Shown: positions 9,934-18,866, numbered from the stretch's first letter. The stretch is 64,000 bases of DNA from Rhizobium subbaraonis (GCF_900220975.1 NZ_OBQD01000009.1:216914-280913); one strand, 5' to 3'. The notes: a model not told the origin generated them from the sequence alone. Numbers and translations are program-made.

Positions 9934-10188
9934 TTACTTCAGGAGCTTCTCGTATCCGGCATGGCTGCCGATCCAGAACCACACGAGATCCTCGCCGTCT
10001 GCTACTGCGAGAGCTCGCCATGACAGCCCGACGCGTACCGACCAGAAGCGTCCAACCCGTTTGAAGTGCAGCGAGGGATGCTGAGAATTGGATTTCAAAA
10101 GTGCGAAGTTCTCGTTGGCGAGTGTTTGCACGTGCGCGGGCAAGGTGTCGTAGCAACGCCAGAACCTGTCGCTGGCGTGGTGCTTCAA
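9934..10188 (-). CDS. RelE/ParE-family toxin-like protein
   Basis: The product is 84 residues, the size of type II toxins that cleave ribosome-bound mRNA (RelE) or poison gyrase (ParE). The C-terminal WFWIGSHAGYEKLL closely follows the WIG-H-x2-YE-K-L ending of this superfamily, and the central HPSLHFKRV and WSVRVGLSWRAL strands fit the beta-sheet core. Its ATG overlaps the stop of the upstream small gene by four bases, as in translationally coupled antitoxin-toxin pairs. Toxin activity and the cellular target are inferred from family only. Confidence 0.8.
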   Translation of the reverse strand: MKHHASDRFWRCYDTLPAHVQTLANENFALLKSNSQHPSLHFKRVGRFWSVRVGLSWRALAVADGEDLVWFWIGSHAGYEKLLK

Positions 10189-10388
10189 AGCTGTCTGGTC
10201 CTGCCGGCGCGATGTTCGGCCAAAGCTTCGTCGGCAAGCTCAGACAGCTTCCCGCTCGCGCGGGCGTCACGGTCGAACGCCTCGTCCCACCGCTTCGCCT
10301 GCAATAGCTCGAACCAACGTGAAAACGCGGCGAAGTCCTCACTGTCTAGCGACGCTACGCTCTCTTCGATCTTTTCAAGCTTCGACAT
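10185..10388 (-). CDS. probable antitoxin of the RelE/ParE pair
   Basis: The product is a 67-residue, charged, helical protein encoded directly upstream of the toxin-like gene, with an ATGA overlap. The sequence (SKLEKIEESVASLDSEDF...WFELLQAKRWDEAFDRD) resembles small antitoxins that lack an obvious DNA-binding ribbon and probably bind the toxin with the C-terminal LADEALAEHRAG segment. ATG 10388 was taken as start; an in-frame GTG at 10415 would add nine residues. Neither start has a strong Shine-Dalgarno. Identity as an antitoxin rests mainly on position and size. Confidence 0.65.
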   Translation of the reverse strand: MSKLEKIEESVASLDSEDFAAFSRWFELLQAKRWDEAFDRDARASGKLSELADEALAEHRAGRTRQL

Positions 10389-10460
10389 CAGGGGGCCCCA
10401 GTCAAATTCAATCACCTGTGAAAATAGGTCGTTTCCCCCTTGCTGCCAAGGGCATCCCGT

Positions 10461-12155
10461 TCACCCGATGAGCGCGAACTTGTCGACGTCGACCATGCCG
10501 CGGTCTGAGATCTTCAGGTGCGGGATGACCGGAAGCGGCAGGAAGGCGAGTTGCAGGAAGGGCTCCTCCAGCGTCGCGCCGAGCGCAAGTGCCGCCTGGC
10601 GCAGGCGATGCAGCGTATCGCGGACCACTTCGAATGGCTCCAGGCTCATCAGGCCGGCGACGGGAAGGGCGATCTCGCCGGTAACCCTGCCGCCCTCGAC
10701 CACGACGAAGCCGCCGCGGATCTCGCCCAGCCGGTTCGCGGCAAAGGCCATGTCGTCCTCGTCGACGCCGACCACGCAGATGTTGTGGCTGTCATGGCCG
10801 ACTGTGGAGGCGATCGCGCCTCTCTTCAGGCCGAAGCCCTGGACGAAGCCGTTGGCGTGGTTGCCGTTCTTGCCGTGTCGCTCGATGACGGCGACCTTGA
10901 TGATATCCTGCGACAGGTCGACTGCCGTCTGGTTTCCCTTGGAAGGCAGGCGAAAGCGGCGATGCTCGGTGATGATCTTGCCCGGCAGGACGCCGATGAC
11001 GGGGGTCTCGCCTTCCGTCACGGGAACGGCGAAGTGGGACGCCTTCACCTCCCTTGCCCTGACGCTGTCTAGGCCTACGGGTTCGACAGGCTTGCGACCG
11101 GCAAACAGCGCGTCTGTGACGCGGCGACCGGCCGAGAAGACCATTTCGGCGCGGCAGTCCTCCAGCGTGTCGATTACGACGAGGTCGGCACGCCAGCCGG
11201 GGGCAATCAGGCCGCGGTCGTGCAGGCCGAAGGCCTTCGCCGCCGAGATCGAGGCTGCGCGATAGACGGCGAGCGGGGCGCGGCCATGGGCGATCGCGGT
11301 GCGGATCATGTGATCGAGATGACCCTGCTCGGCGATGTCGAGGGGGTTGCGGTCGTCGGTGCAGAGCGCAATGAACGGCGACAGCCGCTCGGTGAAGAGC
11401 GGCATCAGCGCCAAGAGATCCTTCGACACGGAACCCTCGCGGATCAGGATGTGCATGCCCTTCCTGATCTTCTCCAGCGCCTCCTCGGCGGACGTGCATT
11501 CGTGGTCGGTGCGGATGCCGGCGGAGAGATAGCCGTTGAGGTCGCGGCCGGAGAGCAGCGGCGCGTGGCCGTCGATATGGCCGCCCTGGAAGGCTTCGAG
11601 CTTGGCCATGCAGCCGGGATCCTTATGGATCACGCCGGGAAAGTTCATGAACTCGGCCAGCCCGATCACCTTGGGATGGTGGCGGAAGGGGAGGAGTTTT
11701 TCGACCGGCAGGTCGGCGCCGGAGGTTTCCAGATGCGTCGCCGGCACGCAGCTCGACAGTTGCACGCGGATATCCATGATCGTTCGTTCGGCCGAATCGA
11801 GGAAGAAGCGGATGCCGTCTTCGCCGAGCACGTTGGCGATCTCGTGCGGATCGCAGATCGCCGTCGTCACGCCATGTGGCAGCACGCAGCGGTCGAATTC
11901 GTGTGGGGTGACGAGCGAGCTTTCGATATGCAGATGGGTGTCGATGAAGCCCGGAACGACGATGCGGCCGGTAACGTCGATCTCCTCGCGCCCCTCATAG
12001 CCTTCGCAGGTGCCGACGATGCGATCGTCGCAGATTGCGATGTCGGAGGCGACGATTTCACCGGTGACGAGGTCGAAGAACCGGCCCCCCTTGAGCACGA
12101 TGTCGGCGGGTTCGCGCCCCGTACCCTGGTCGATGCGGCGTTCCAAGTCGGTCAT
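10461..12155 (-). CDS. ade: adenine deaminase
   Basis: The enzyme hydrolyses adenine to hypoxanthine and ammonia in purine salvage. The 564-residue protein has the amidohydrolase metal site [12 protein letters not shown] (H-x-H, residues ~72-83), the [18 protein letters not shown] block typical of Ade, and the [11 protein letters not shown] metal Asp motif. The C-terminal region includes the conserved [11 protein letters not shown] sequence of bacterial adenine deaminases. Length agrees with the family (~560-590). A GGAG Shine-Dalgarno precedes the ATG. It is transcribed in the same direction as the toxin-antitoxin pair but the 46-bp gap and different function do not suggest a shared role. 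Confidence 0.93.
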   Translation of the reverse strand: MTDLERRIDQGTGREPADIVLKGGRFFDLVTGEIVASDIAICDDRIVGTCEGYEGREEIDVTGRIVVPGFIDTHLHIESSLVTPHEFDRCVLPHGVTTAICDPHEIANVLGEDGIRFFLDSAERTIMDIRVQLSSCVPATHLETSGADLPVEKLLPFRHHPKVIGLAEFMNFPGVIHKDPGCMAKLEAFQGGHIDGHAPLLSGRDLNGYLSAGIRTDHECTSAEEALEKIRKGMHILIREGSVSKDLLALMPLFTERLSPFIALCTDDRNPLDIAEQGHLDHMIRTAIAHGRAPLAVYRAASISAAKAFGLHDRGLIAPGWRADLVVIDTLEDCRAEMVFSAGRRVTDALFAGRKPVEPVGLDSVRAREVKASHFAVPVTEGETPVIGVLPGKIITEHRRFRLPSKGNQTAVDLSQDIIKVAVIERHGKNGNHANGFVQGFGLKRGAIASTVGHDSHNICVVGVDEDDMAFAANRLGEIRGGFVVVEGGRVTGEIALPVAGLMSLEPFEVVRDTLHRLRQAALALGATLEEPFLQLAFLPLPVIPHLKISDRGMVDVDKFALIG

Positions 12156-12232
12156 GGCGGTCTCCGGATTTCGGTGTCTTTCGACAATGCAAGGGTGCCC
12201 AGCCAGGGCGGCAGCGGGCCAAGACCACTATC

Positions 12233-13102
12233 TCATGCGGGCAGTTCGACCGAAAAGCCGTAGTTTGCACTTTCCCCCATTGCGAGCGCGGCGGTGAAGG
12301 GGCGCTCGGTCAGTTCGGCGGTGCCGCCGGCATGGGCGGCCATGCCGTGCCAGGGTTCGATGCAGAGGAAGGGGGCACCCGGCTTCTGCCAGAGGGCCAG
12401 GTTGGGGAGGTTTTCGAAGCGGAACTTGAGGCTCGGTCCACCGTTCGCGGCATACGTCAGCTCGGAGCCAGTGCCTTCCGGAAAGATCATGGCGTCGGCT
12501 TCGAAGAAGCCGGATTCCAGCACGAGGCGGCCGGCATGGAAGGGCGAAGGAAGGTGGTCGGCAGCCAGGTATCCGTCATGCAGCCGGGCCAGCGGCGGCT
12601 CGGCCCCGTTGCCGAGCGTCACCGTATGCGGCTTGCCTTCGCCGCCCGGCAGCGGCCAGAGGAAAGCCGGATGGAAGCCGATTCCGTAGGGCATCACGTC
12701 GGTGCCCTCGTTCGTCACGGTGGCGGTGACGCGGAGTATCGCCCCGTCCAGCCGATGCTCCAGCGAGAGCGAGAAGTCGAACGGATAGACGGCCCGCGTC
12801 TCGGCGCTGGCCTTCAATTCGTGCCGGCAGAAGTCGTTACCGGACTGTGTGAGGACGAATTCGCTGCGCCGGGCAAAGCCGTGCTGCTTCATCGGATAGC
12901 GGATGCCGCCGATCGCCAGGCTGTCGTCGGGCGCCTTGCCGACAATCGGAAAGAGGAGCGGCGAGCGGCCCGACCACCAGGCGGCGTCGCCATGCCAGAG
13001 CCATTGCCGGCCGTCTCGGGTGGTCAGCGACTGCATCTCGGCGCCGAGGGTGGACACGTCCACGGCGAGGGCTTCGCTTTGAATGCGGGTGAGCGTGGAC
13101 AT
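12233..13102 (-). CDS. aldose 1-epimerase family protein
   Basis: The 289-residue protein belongs to the galactose mutarotase-like fold. It has the GAEMQSLTTRDGRQWLWHGD N-terminal strand pair, PMKQHGFARRSEF (the conserved HGFAR segment with the catalytic-region His), and GIGFHPAFLWPLPGG (the GFHP active-site motif). These place it with the LacX/YphB-like aldose-1-epimerase-related proteins, which may act on hexoses or hexose phosphates. The upstream intergenic region (335 bp) is shared with a divergent DCC gene. The exact sugar is unknown. Confidence 0.88.
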   Translation of the reverse strand: MSTLTRIQSEALAVDVSTLGAEMQSLTTRDGRQWLWHGDAAWWSGRSPLLFPIVGKAPDDSLAIGGIRYPMKQHGFARRSEFVLTQSGNDFCRHELKASAETRAVYPFDFSLSLEHRLDGAILRVTATVTNEGTDVMPYGIGFHPAFLWPLPGGEGKPHTVTLGNGAEPPLARLHDGYLAADHLPSPFHAGRLVLESGFFEADAMIFPEGTGSELTYAANGGPSLKFRFENLPNLALWQKPGAPFLCIEPWHGMAAHAGGTAELTERPFTAALAMGESANYGFSVELPA

Positions 13103-13437
13103 GGGGTGCCTTTCTGGATGCAGGCGCGGCGTTCTTTCGCGTGGCGCGCCTTAAGTCTTTGTTTTATTGCATGTTTACCAGATCTTGTGCACATTTTTGC
13201 GCGACATGATGTGGCCGGCGCTGCCGTCGATGCGAGGTGACCCCGGTGGGCAGAAATGACAATCTGCAACAATGCAGGAAATGCCATCCGTTTCAAATCT
13301 TTCCTGCCGCAACTCGTTATGCTCTGTGACGGGGCGATGCTCTGCCAAACCGTTCCTCGCAGCGCCTGCCGGCACGATGGCGGCGCCGGGCGCGCGGTGG
13401 CGTTGCCAGGGTCGCCGGTGCAACCTATGTTCCTTTC
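13103..13437. other. intergenic region between divergent genes, no gene seen
   Basis: This 335-bp divergent gap separates the aldose-epimerase-like gene (minus) from the DCC gene (plus). It contains an AT-richer patch around 13155-13200 that may hold one or both promoters. I see no convincing conserved small ORF, hairpin terminator or regulatory repeat. Confidence 0.4.
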
Positions 13438-13848
13438 ATGAAGCAGGACAGTGGCACAGGCCCGATCATCGTCTTCGACGCGCAGTGCATCCTCTGCTCC
13501 GCCAATGCGCAGTTCGTGCTGCGACACGACCGGGCGCGGCGTTTTCGTTTGGCCTCGATGCAGAACGAGGCCGGTGCTGTGCTCTACCGGCGCTTCGGCA
13601 TCGATCCGGCCGCCCCGGAGACGCTCATCGTCGTCGATGGCGATGCCATGCTGAGGGACAGCGATGCGATCCTTGCAATCTACGCGGGTCTCGGCTGGCC
13701 GTGGAAGGTGGCCGTGATCCTTCGCCTGGTGCCACGCTTCATCCGCGATCCGTTCTATCGCTTCATCGCGCGCAACCGCTACCGGATCTTCGGTCGGCGG
13801 GAGGCCTGCTGGGTGCCTCCCAAGGATTTCGCCGACCGGGTCCTGTAG
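13438..13848 (+). CDS. DCC-family (DUF393) thiol-disulfide oxidoreductase-like protein
   Basis: The 136-residue protein has the DCC motif near its start, FDAQCILCS, where the family consensus is D-G-x-C-x-x-C, so the usual Gly is Ala here. It continues with the family pattern of a short thioredoxin-like core and the Y-R-F-IARNRYRIFGR segment near the C-terminus. The family is proposed to be redox active, but physiological partners are not known. It is a single gene, 9 bp from the convergent aminotransferase. Confidence 0.82.
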   Translation: MKQDSGTGPIIVFDAQCILCSANAQFVLRHDRARRFRLASMQNEAGAVLYRRFGIDPAAPETLIVVDGDAMLRDSDAILAIYAGLGWPWKVAVILRLVPRFIRDPFYRFIARNRYRIFGRREACWVPPKDFADRVL

Positions 13849-13857
13849 CGGCAGCCG

Positions 13858-15183
13858 TCAGATGTTTTCCTTCAACACGCCGCGCAGCTTGTCGAACAGC
13901 TCGTCGATATGGTGCTTCTCGATGATCAGCGGCGGGGACAGCGCGATGATGTCGCCGGTGGTGCGGATCAGCAGGCCCTTTTCATAGGCCTTCAGGAAGG
14001 CGGAGAAGGCGCGCTTGGTCGGCTCGCCGGCGATCGGCGAAAGCTCGATCGCGCCGATCAGGCCGATGTTGCGGATGTCGATGACGTTCGGGCAGTCCTT
14101 CAGCGAATGCAGCCCGTCCTCCCAGTAGGAGGCGAGTTCGGCCGCGCGCGTCAACAGGCCCTCTTCCCTGTAGGTGTCGAGGGTGCCGAGGGCTGCGGCG
14201 GACGCGATCGGATTGCCGGAATAGGTATAGCCGTGGAAGAACTCGATCAGGTGTTCCGGGCCGTTCATGAAGGCGTCGTGGATCTCCGATGTGACGAAGA
14301 CGGCGCCCATCGGGATGACGCCGTTGGTCAGGCCCTTGGCGGTGGTGATGATGTCAGGCTTGACGTCGAAATACTGGGCGGCGAACGGGGCGCCCAGGCG
14401 GCCGAAGCCGGTGATGACTTCGTCAAAGATCAACAGGATGCCGTGTTTCGTGCAGATCTCGCGCAGCTTCTGCAGATAGCCCTTAGGCGGGATCAGCACG
14501 CCGGTGGAGCCGGCTACCGGCTCGACGATGACGGCGGCGATCGTGGAGGCGTCGTGCAGGGTGACGATGCGCTCGAGCTCGCTGGCGAGGTCGCCGCCAT
14601 GTTCCGGCTGGCCGCGGGTAAAGGCGTTCTTTTCGGGCAGGTGGGTGTGCGGCATGTGGTCGACGCCGGTGAGCAGCGTGCCGAACATCTTGCGGTTGGA
14701 GACGATGCCCCCGACGGAGATGCCGCCGAAATTGACCCCGTGATAGCCGCGTTCGCGGCCGATCAGGCGGAAACGCGAACCGTCGCCCCTGGCGCGGTGA
14801 TAGGCGAGCGCGACCTTCAGCGCCGTGTCGACCGATTCCGACCCGGAATTGGTGTAGAGCACATGGTCCATGCCTTCGGGGGCGATGTCGACCAGCCGGT
14901 TGGCGAGCTCGAAGGCCTTCGGGTGGCCGAGCTGGAAGGCCGGCGCATAGTCGAGTTCGCCGGCCTGTTCGCGGATCGCCTCGGTGATCTTCGGACGGCA
15001 GTGACCGGCATTGACGCACCAAAGCCCCGCAGTGCCGTCCAGAACCTGACGCCCGTCATGGGTCTGGTAGTACATGTCCTTGGCGCTGACGAAGAGGCGC
15101 GGCTCCTTCTTGAACTGCCGGTTTGCCGTGAACGGCATCCAGAAGGCACGCATATCGTTAGGGGTGTTCAGGCGATTGGACAT
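13858..15183 (-). CDS. class III PLP-dependent aminotransferase (omega-amino acid type)
   Basis: This is a fold-type I aminotransferase moving an amino group from an omega-amino acid or amine to pyruvate or another oxo-acid. PLP-site motifs are SGSESVDTALKVA (phosphate grip), IFDEVITGFGRLG (Asp for the pyridine N) and TTAKGLTNGVIPMGAV with the Schiff-base Lys. The N-terminal RAFWMPFTANRQFK is typical of the omega-amino acid-pyruvate aminotransferase group (beta-alanine, taurine or GABA users). ATG 15183 was chosen because GGAG lies six bases upstream; an upstream ATG at 15201 has no such site. Substrate is not determinable from sequence. Confidence 0.88.
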   Translation of the reverse strand: MSNRLNTPNDMRAFWMPFTANRQFKKEPRLFVSAKDMYYQTHDGRQVLDGTAGLWCVNAGHCRPKITEAIREQAGELDYAPAFQLGHPKAFELANRLVDIAPEGMDHVLYTNSGSESVDTALKVALAYHRARGDGSRFRLIGRERGYHGVNFGGISVGGIVSNRKMFGTLLTGVDHMPHTHLPEKNAFTRGQPEHGGDLASELERIVTLHDASTIAAVIVEPVAGSTGVLIPPKGYLQKLREICTKHGILLIFDEVITGFGRLGAPFAAQYFDVKPDIITTAKGLTNGVIPMGAVFVTSEIHDAFMNGPEHLIEFFHGYTYSGNPIASAAALGTLDTYREEGLLTRAAELASYWEDGLHSLKDCPNVIDIRNIGLIGAIELSPIAGEPTKRAFSAFLKAYEKGLLIRTTGDIIALSPPLIIEKHHIDELFDKLRGVLKENI

Positions 15184-15315
15184 GAGGATCTCCGGGGCCA
15201 TGTTTTGTTGGCGGAGTCGTCCCCGCCAGGCATTTTTACCTGTTGGTCAAACTATCGAAGCCGCGTGCGCCGTCAAGTCCGCCAAGCCCGCGTGCGAAAC
15301 GAACGAACAAGGGAA

Positions 15316-15346
15316 AACGCCCGGCGAAGTGGCTTCGCCGGGCGTT
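15316..15346 (-). terminator. strong intrinsic terminator of the nolR-like gene
   Basis: A perfect 14-bp stem (AACGCCCGGCGAAG with its complement) closes a 3-base loop. On the minus strand it is followed by TTTTCCCTTGTT, a T-rich tail. It lies 25 bp past the stop of the ArsR gene, so it ends that transcript. Confidence 0.85.
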
Positions 15347-15370
15347 CGGAATTGGCTTCTGAGGTCGATC

Positions 15371-15706
15371 TCAGGCGTAGCGCAGCTGCCTGCTGTCGCG
15401 GGCCTGCGGCTCGCTGAAGATGCTGTCGATTGCCTCCAGAATGGTCAGAACGGCATCCGACTTGCTGGAATAGTAGATCGTCTGAGCGTCGCGGCGCGTG
15501 GAGACGAGATTCTGTGCGCGCAGCTTGGACAGATGCTGGGACAGGGCCGACTGGCTGAGCCCGACTTTCTGTGCGAGTGCGCCGACAGCTATTTCTCCAC
15601 CGACGAGCACTTTCAGGATCAGCAGGCGCTTGGGATTTGCCACCGCCGAAAGGAAGTTGGTCGCAACTTCCGCCTGTGCTTGCTCGTCTTCAGAAAAAGT
15701 GTCCAT
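15371..15706 (-). CDS. nolR: ArsR-family regulator closely resembling NolR
   Basis: The 111-residue winged-helix protein matches, from memory, rhizobial NolR across the DNA-binding core: VANPKRLLILKVLV, VGLSQSALSQHLSKLR and NLVSTRRDAQTIYYSS. NolR is a global repressor of nodulation genes in Sinorhizobium and Rhizobium (established). No metal-binding Cys pair is present in the alpha-3 region, consistent with NolR rather than a metal sensor. ATG 15706 follows AAGGAG, so it is preferred over 15721. The gene is single, has its own terminator, and is preceded by an AT-rich promoter region with a possible NolR-type box. In a non-symbiotic relative it would be a general repressor. Confidence 0.82.
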   Translation of the reverse strand: MDTFSEDEQAQAEVATNFLSAVANPKRLLILKVLVGGEIAVGALAQKVGLSQSALSQHLSKLRAQNLVSTRRDAQTIYYSSKSDAVLTILEAIDSIFSEPQARDSRQLRYA

Positions 15707-15763
15707 TGGAAACTCCTTCAATGCGTATCAAATTCAATATGTGCGGTCCCGTACTGTACGACT

Positions 15764-15779
15764 GTTAGCATATAAACAA
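15764..15779 (-). promoter_or_regulatory. possible NolR-type operator upstream of nolR-like gene
   Basis: The sequence GTTAG-N9-AA lies 58 bp upstream of the chosen start. The reported NolR target is (A/T)TTAG-N9-A(T/A), so this matches all but the first base. NolR is autoregulated in S. meliloti, which makes a site here reasonable. With such a short motif, chance occurrence is a real possibility. Confidence 0.3.
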
Positions 15780-15834
15780 AACCAAACACATCAAGGGCCA
15801 GAAATGGGGGTAGGCGCGGAAGCGGTTTCGTGCT

Positions 15835-16608
15835 TCAGCCTTGCGGGGTGCGGGCGGCGTGAAGCAGGTCGGCCAGGAGCGTGCGCAACTGCATCGGATC
15901 GGTGAGTTCCTGTTCAAATTCAAGGCGTTTCAGCTGGTCGCCTGCGGTGAGGTCGATGCCGGCGGCATCGATTCCAGAGATGACCCAGTTCCCTTTCTTC
16001 GCGCCGAGATAGTGGCTGGCATAGATGCCGGCGGCCTCCGCATGGTCGCTGTTCATGTGGTCGATTGCGGCAGCTTCGCGGCCGGCAAGGGCTTCTCGAA
16101 CGGCTGACCGAATCAGAAGGTCGTCTGCCGTCAGCAGATAGGCCTTGCCAAATCCACCGTTCAGATTGGCTCGCAGGGGAACCAGCCGGAAGAAGGTGAA
16201 ATCCGGAAAATCGACGTAGAGTTGCGCCTTCGGATGCCTTCTGACGAAGCGTTCGCGCAGGCGGGCATGTCCGTCGCCGTCGCGCCCGACCTCCTCCGCC
16301 CGGGTGATGACGGTCAGACGGGGATGGGCGAGGGGATCGCCCTTGCCGGGCTCGCCGGCGAGGAGCGAGGCGCGGGCATCGCGCCTCAGCGCCTGCGTGT
16401 GGACGGAAAGGGCAGAGACCAGGATCACCGGAACGCCATCGATATCCATCCCCGTGAGAACACGGCTGGCAAAGGGATGACCGGTCTCCGGCTCGAGCAC
16501 CGCGAGTGCGGCACTGCGCGCCGAGCGCAGCAGCACCCGGGCAAGCCTGCGCGCCTGGTCGTCGGTCTCGCGCAAGACGTTCGGCGCGTCCTTGTCGTTC
16601 TCTGTCAT
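15835..16608 (-). CDS. HugZ-like pyridoxamine-5'-phosphate oxidase-fold protein with DUF2470
   Basis: The 257-residue protein has an N-terminal split-barrel flavin/heme-binding domain (ARSAALAVLEPETGHPFASRV, then PVILVSALSVHTQALRRDARASLL) and a C-terminal DUF2470 domain beginning with IDHMNSDHAEA. This architecture is shared with HugZ/HutZ-like heme-degrading or heme-storage proteins and with related chloroplast proteins. A role in heme iron use is possible because a TonB heme receptor occurs elsewhere in the window, but they are not adjacent. Heme oxygenase activity is not proven by sequence; an FMN-dependent function remains possible. Confidence 0.78.
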   Translation of the reverse strand: MTENDKDAPNVLRETDDQARRLARVLLRSARSAALAVLEPETGHPFASRVLTGMDIDGVPVILVSALSVHTQALRRDARASLLAGEPGKGDPLAHPRLTVITRAEEVGRDGDGHARLRERFVRRHPKAQLYVDFPDFTFFRLVPLRANLNGGFGKAYLLTADDLLIRSAVREALAGREAAAIDHMNSDHAEAAGIYASHYLGAKKGNWVISGIDAAGIDLTAGDQLKRLEFEQELTDPMQLRTLLADLLHAARTPQG

Positions 16609-16683
16609 GTTGGCCTCGGCTGATAGGGTTTGTCAGGGAAAATTGGAAGCCGGTTTTCCCGAAAAGACAAACGAAACAAAGAA

Positions 16684-16729
16684 GCACCGGAGTCTGTCTG
16701 ACCAGAACCAACCAGACAGACTCCGGTGC
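16684..16729 (-). terminator. 17-bp perfect hairpin downstream of choV
   Basis: GCACCGGAGTCTGTCTG at 16684-16700 pairs perfectly with 16713-16729 across a 12-base loop. Reading the minus strand, the hairpin is followed by TTCTTTGTTTCG and more T-rich sequence, so it is well placed to terminate the choline transporter transcript (choV stops at 16800). It lies 75 bp before the next gene on the same strand. Confidence 0.75.
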
Positions 16730-16799
16730 GATGTTCGATTCGGTGAGCCAGGCCACGCAGGACCGGCAATGTCACGCGGCACACCGGTTCACGCCGACG

Positions 16800-17843
16800 T
16801 TACTCGCGGCGGCGGTGCCGGGTAAGGCTTTCGACGACGTTCTGCGCATTGATCATGCCGATGATTGCCCCGTTCTCGACCACGCCGACATTGCCGGGCT
16901 GGCGCGACATGGCGTCAAGGATGTCGACCAGCGGCGTGTCTGGGCGGGCCGTCGCGGTCACGCCGACGGCCGGTCCAGCAAGGCCGGTCTGCATTACGTC
17001 CTGCGCCGTCAGCATGTTGATGGGGTTCATGTTCTGCACGAAGTCCGCCACATACTGGTTCGCCGGATTCTTGACGATGTCCTGCGGCGTGCCGCACTGG
17101 ATGATCCGGCCGCCTTCCATGATGGCGATCCGGTTGCCGATGCGGAAGGCCTCGTCGAGATCGTGGCTGACGAAGATGATCGTCTTTTTCAGGCGGCGCT
17201 GGAATTCGAGCAGTTCGTCCTGCAGGCGTGTGCGGATCAGCGGGTCCAGGGCGGAGAAGGGCTCGTCCATCAGAAGGATCGGCGCGCCGGTGGCAAAGGC
17301 GCGGGCAAGGCCCACGCGCTGCTGCATGCCGCCCGAGAGTTCGTTGACCTTGCGGCCGGCCCACTGCGTCAGATTGACGAGTTTGAGCTGCTCGTCGACG
17401 CGGGCCTTGCGCTCGGCTTCCGGCATGCCGGCAAGCTCCAGCCCGAAGCCGACATTGTCGGCGACCGTGCGCCAGGGCAGCAAAGCGAACTGCTGGAACA
17501 CCATGGAGACGGTGCGCATGCGGAAATCGCGCAGCGCCTTCGGCGAACAGCTGTAGGGGTTGAGCGCGCCGTTGCCGGTCTGCACCTGAACCCCGCCGCG
17601 CACGACGGGTGCAAGGCCGTTGACGGCGCGAAGGAGTGTGGACTTGCCGGAGCCGGAAAGGCCCATCAGCACAAGGATCTCGCCCTCGTGGATCGCAAGC
17701 GATGCGCCGGCGACACCCATGACGAGGCCGGTTTCGCGGCCGATGTCGTCGCGGGTCTTACCGGAATCGACCATGGCAAGCGCACGTTCCGGCTTTTCGC
17801 CGAAGATGATGTCGACGTTGTCGAAGACGACGGCCTCGGTCAT
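16800..17843 (-). CDS. choV: choline ABC transporter ATP-binding protein ChoV
   Basis: ChoV is the ATPase of a high-affinity choline importer. The 347-residue protein has Walker A GLSGSGKS, the signature LSGGMQQRVGLARA, Walker B ILLMDEPFSALDPL and the switch His in FVSHDLDEA. A C-terminal CBS-like regulatory region (PLVDILDAMSRQPGNVGVVENG) is typical of the ProV/OpuAA/ChoV group. The start overlaps the choW stop by ATGA, so the two are translationally coupled. The open frame continues upstream into choW without family similarity, so ATG 17843 is the start. Confidence 0.93.
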   Translation of the reverse strand: MTEAVVFDNVDIIFGEKPERALAMVDSGKTRDDIGRETGLVMGVAGASLAIHEGEILVLMGLSGSGKSTLLRAVNGLAPVVRGGVQVQTGNGALNPYSCSPKALRDFRMRTVSMVFQQFALLPWRTVADNVGFGLELAGMPEAERKARVDEQLKLVNLTQWAGRKVNELSGGMQQRVGLARAFATGAPILLMDEPFSALDPLIRTRLQDELLEFQRRLKKTIIFVSHDLDEAFRIGNRIAIMEGGRIIQCGTPQDIVKNPANQYVADFVQNMNPINMLTAQDVMQTGLAGPAVGVTATARPDTPLVDILDAMSRQPGNVGVVENGAIIGMINAQNVVESLTRHRRRE

Positions 17844-18712
17844 GCGCCTTCTCCTTCGTCGGCAGAGCGGAACAGGCGGTCGAGAATGATCGCCAGGATG
17901 ACGATGCACAGGCCGGCCTCGAAGCCCATGGAAATGTTTACGGTGTTCAGTGCGCGAACGACCGGAACGCCGAGACCTTTGGCGCCGACGAGTGCTGCGA
18001 TGACGACCATCGACAGCGACAGCATGATCGTCTGGGTCAGGCCGGCCATGATCTGCGGCGTGGCGAAGGGCAATTCCACCTTGCGCAGAACCTGGGACGG
18101 CGTGGCCCCGAAGGCCTGTGCGGCCTCCACCAGCGAATCCGGCGTGGAGATGATGCCAAGCCGCGTCAGGCGGATGGGGGCGGGGATTGCGAAGATGACG
18201 GTGGCGATCAGTCCCGGAACCATGCCGAGCCCGAACAGGATCAGCGCAGGGATCAGGTAGACGAAGGTCGGGATCGTCTGCATCAGGTCGAGCACGGGGC
18301 GCAGGAAGGCGTAGAACACCGGGCGACGGGCGGCTGCGATCCCGAGCGGGATGCCGACGGCCATGCTGACGCCGGTGGCGGCGAGAACGAGCGCGAGCGT
18401 CTCGGTCGTCTCCTTCCAGTAGCCCTGGTTGACGATTAGGAGCAGGCCGAGGAGCGTGAAGAGCGTCACGCCGAGCGACCGGCGCAAATACCAGGAAAGC
18501 AGTGTGATCAGCGCGATCAGCGCGAGCGCATAGGCAAACCGGCCCTGGTCGCTGGAGAACGGCCCCTGCATCAGGAACAGGATGGCGTCGATGCCGGCCT
18601 GCAGGACGACCTTGAGCAGGTCGAAAAGGTCCTTGCCGTTCGTGGTCAGCCAGGTGACCGCGCTCTTGGCCCAGGGGCCAATGGGCAGTTTGATGTTCGT
18701 CAGCCAATCCAC
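17840..18712 (-). CDS. choW: choline ABC transporter permease ChoW
   Basis: The 290-residue integral membrane permease has about seven hydrophobic helices and a BPD-type EAA loop (LVEAAQAFGATPSQVLRKVELPFATPQI). The arrangement and the PTFVYLIPALILFGLGMVPG segment match the ProW/ChoW permeases. It is encoded between the binding protein choX and the ATPase choV, overlapping the latter by four bases. Together they should import choline for catabolism or glycine betaine synthesis; the bet genes are not in this window. Confidence 0.92.
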   Translation of the reverse strand: MDWLTNIKLPIGPWAKSAVTWLTTNGKDLFDLLKVVLQAGIDAILFLMQGPFSSDQGRFAYALALIALITLLSWYLRRSLGVTLFTLLGLLLIVNQGYWKETTETLALVLAATGVSMAVGIPLGIAAARRPVFYAFLRPVLDLMQTIPTFVYLIPALILFGLGMVPGLIATVIFAIPAPIRLTRLGIISTPDSLVEAAQAFGATPSQVLRKVELPFATPQIMAGLTQTIMLSLSMVVIAALVGAKGLGVPVVRALNTVNISMGFEAGLCIVILAIILDRLFRSADEGEGA

Positions 18713-18866
18713 GTAATGGTACCTGCCTTCAAAGTGTTGCCCGGTTCAACGCCACATTCTGCCTGCTGCCGCCAATGGCATGCAGGGGGCGGCGGGACCA
18801 GAAGATCACCAGACGATCGTGAAGTCGATGTGTCTGTGGGCGACAGATCGCTTCGCACGGTCGAAA

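Noticed and set aside
8369..10342. A long minus-strand open frame across the alpha-glucosidase and the toxin-antitoxin genes
   Set aside because: It is antisense to a gene with complete GH13 motifs and carries no recognisable domain.
17844..18707. Upstream extension of the choV frame into choW, which would give a 635-residue protein
   Set aside because: The extension lies in the wrong frame of choW and has no family sequence; the ATGA overlap and the normal ChoV N-terminus fix the start at 17843.
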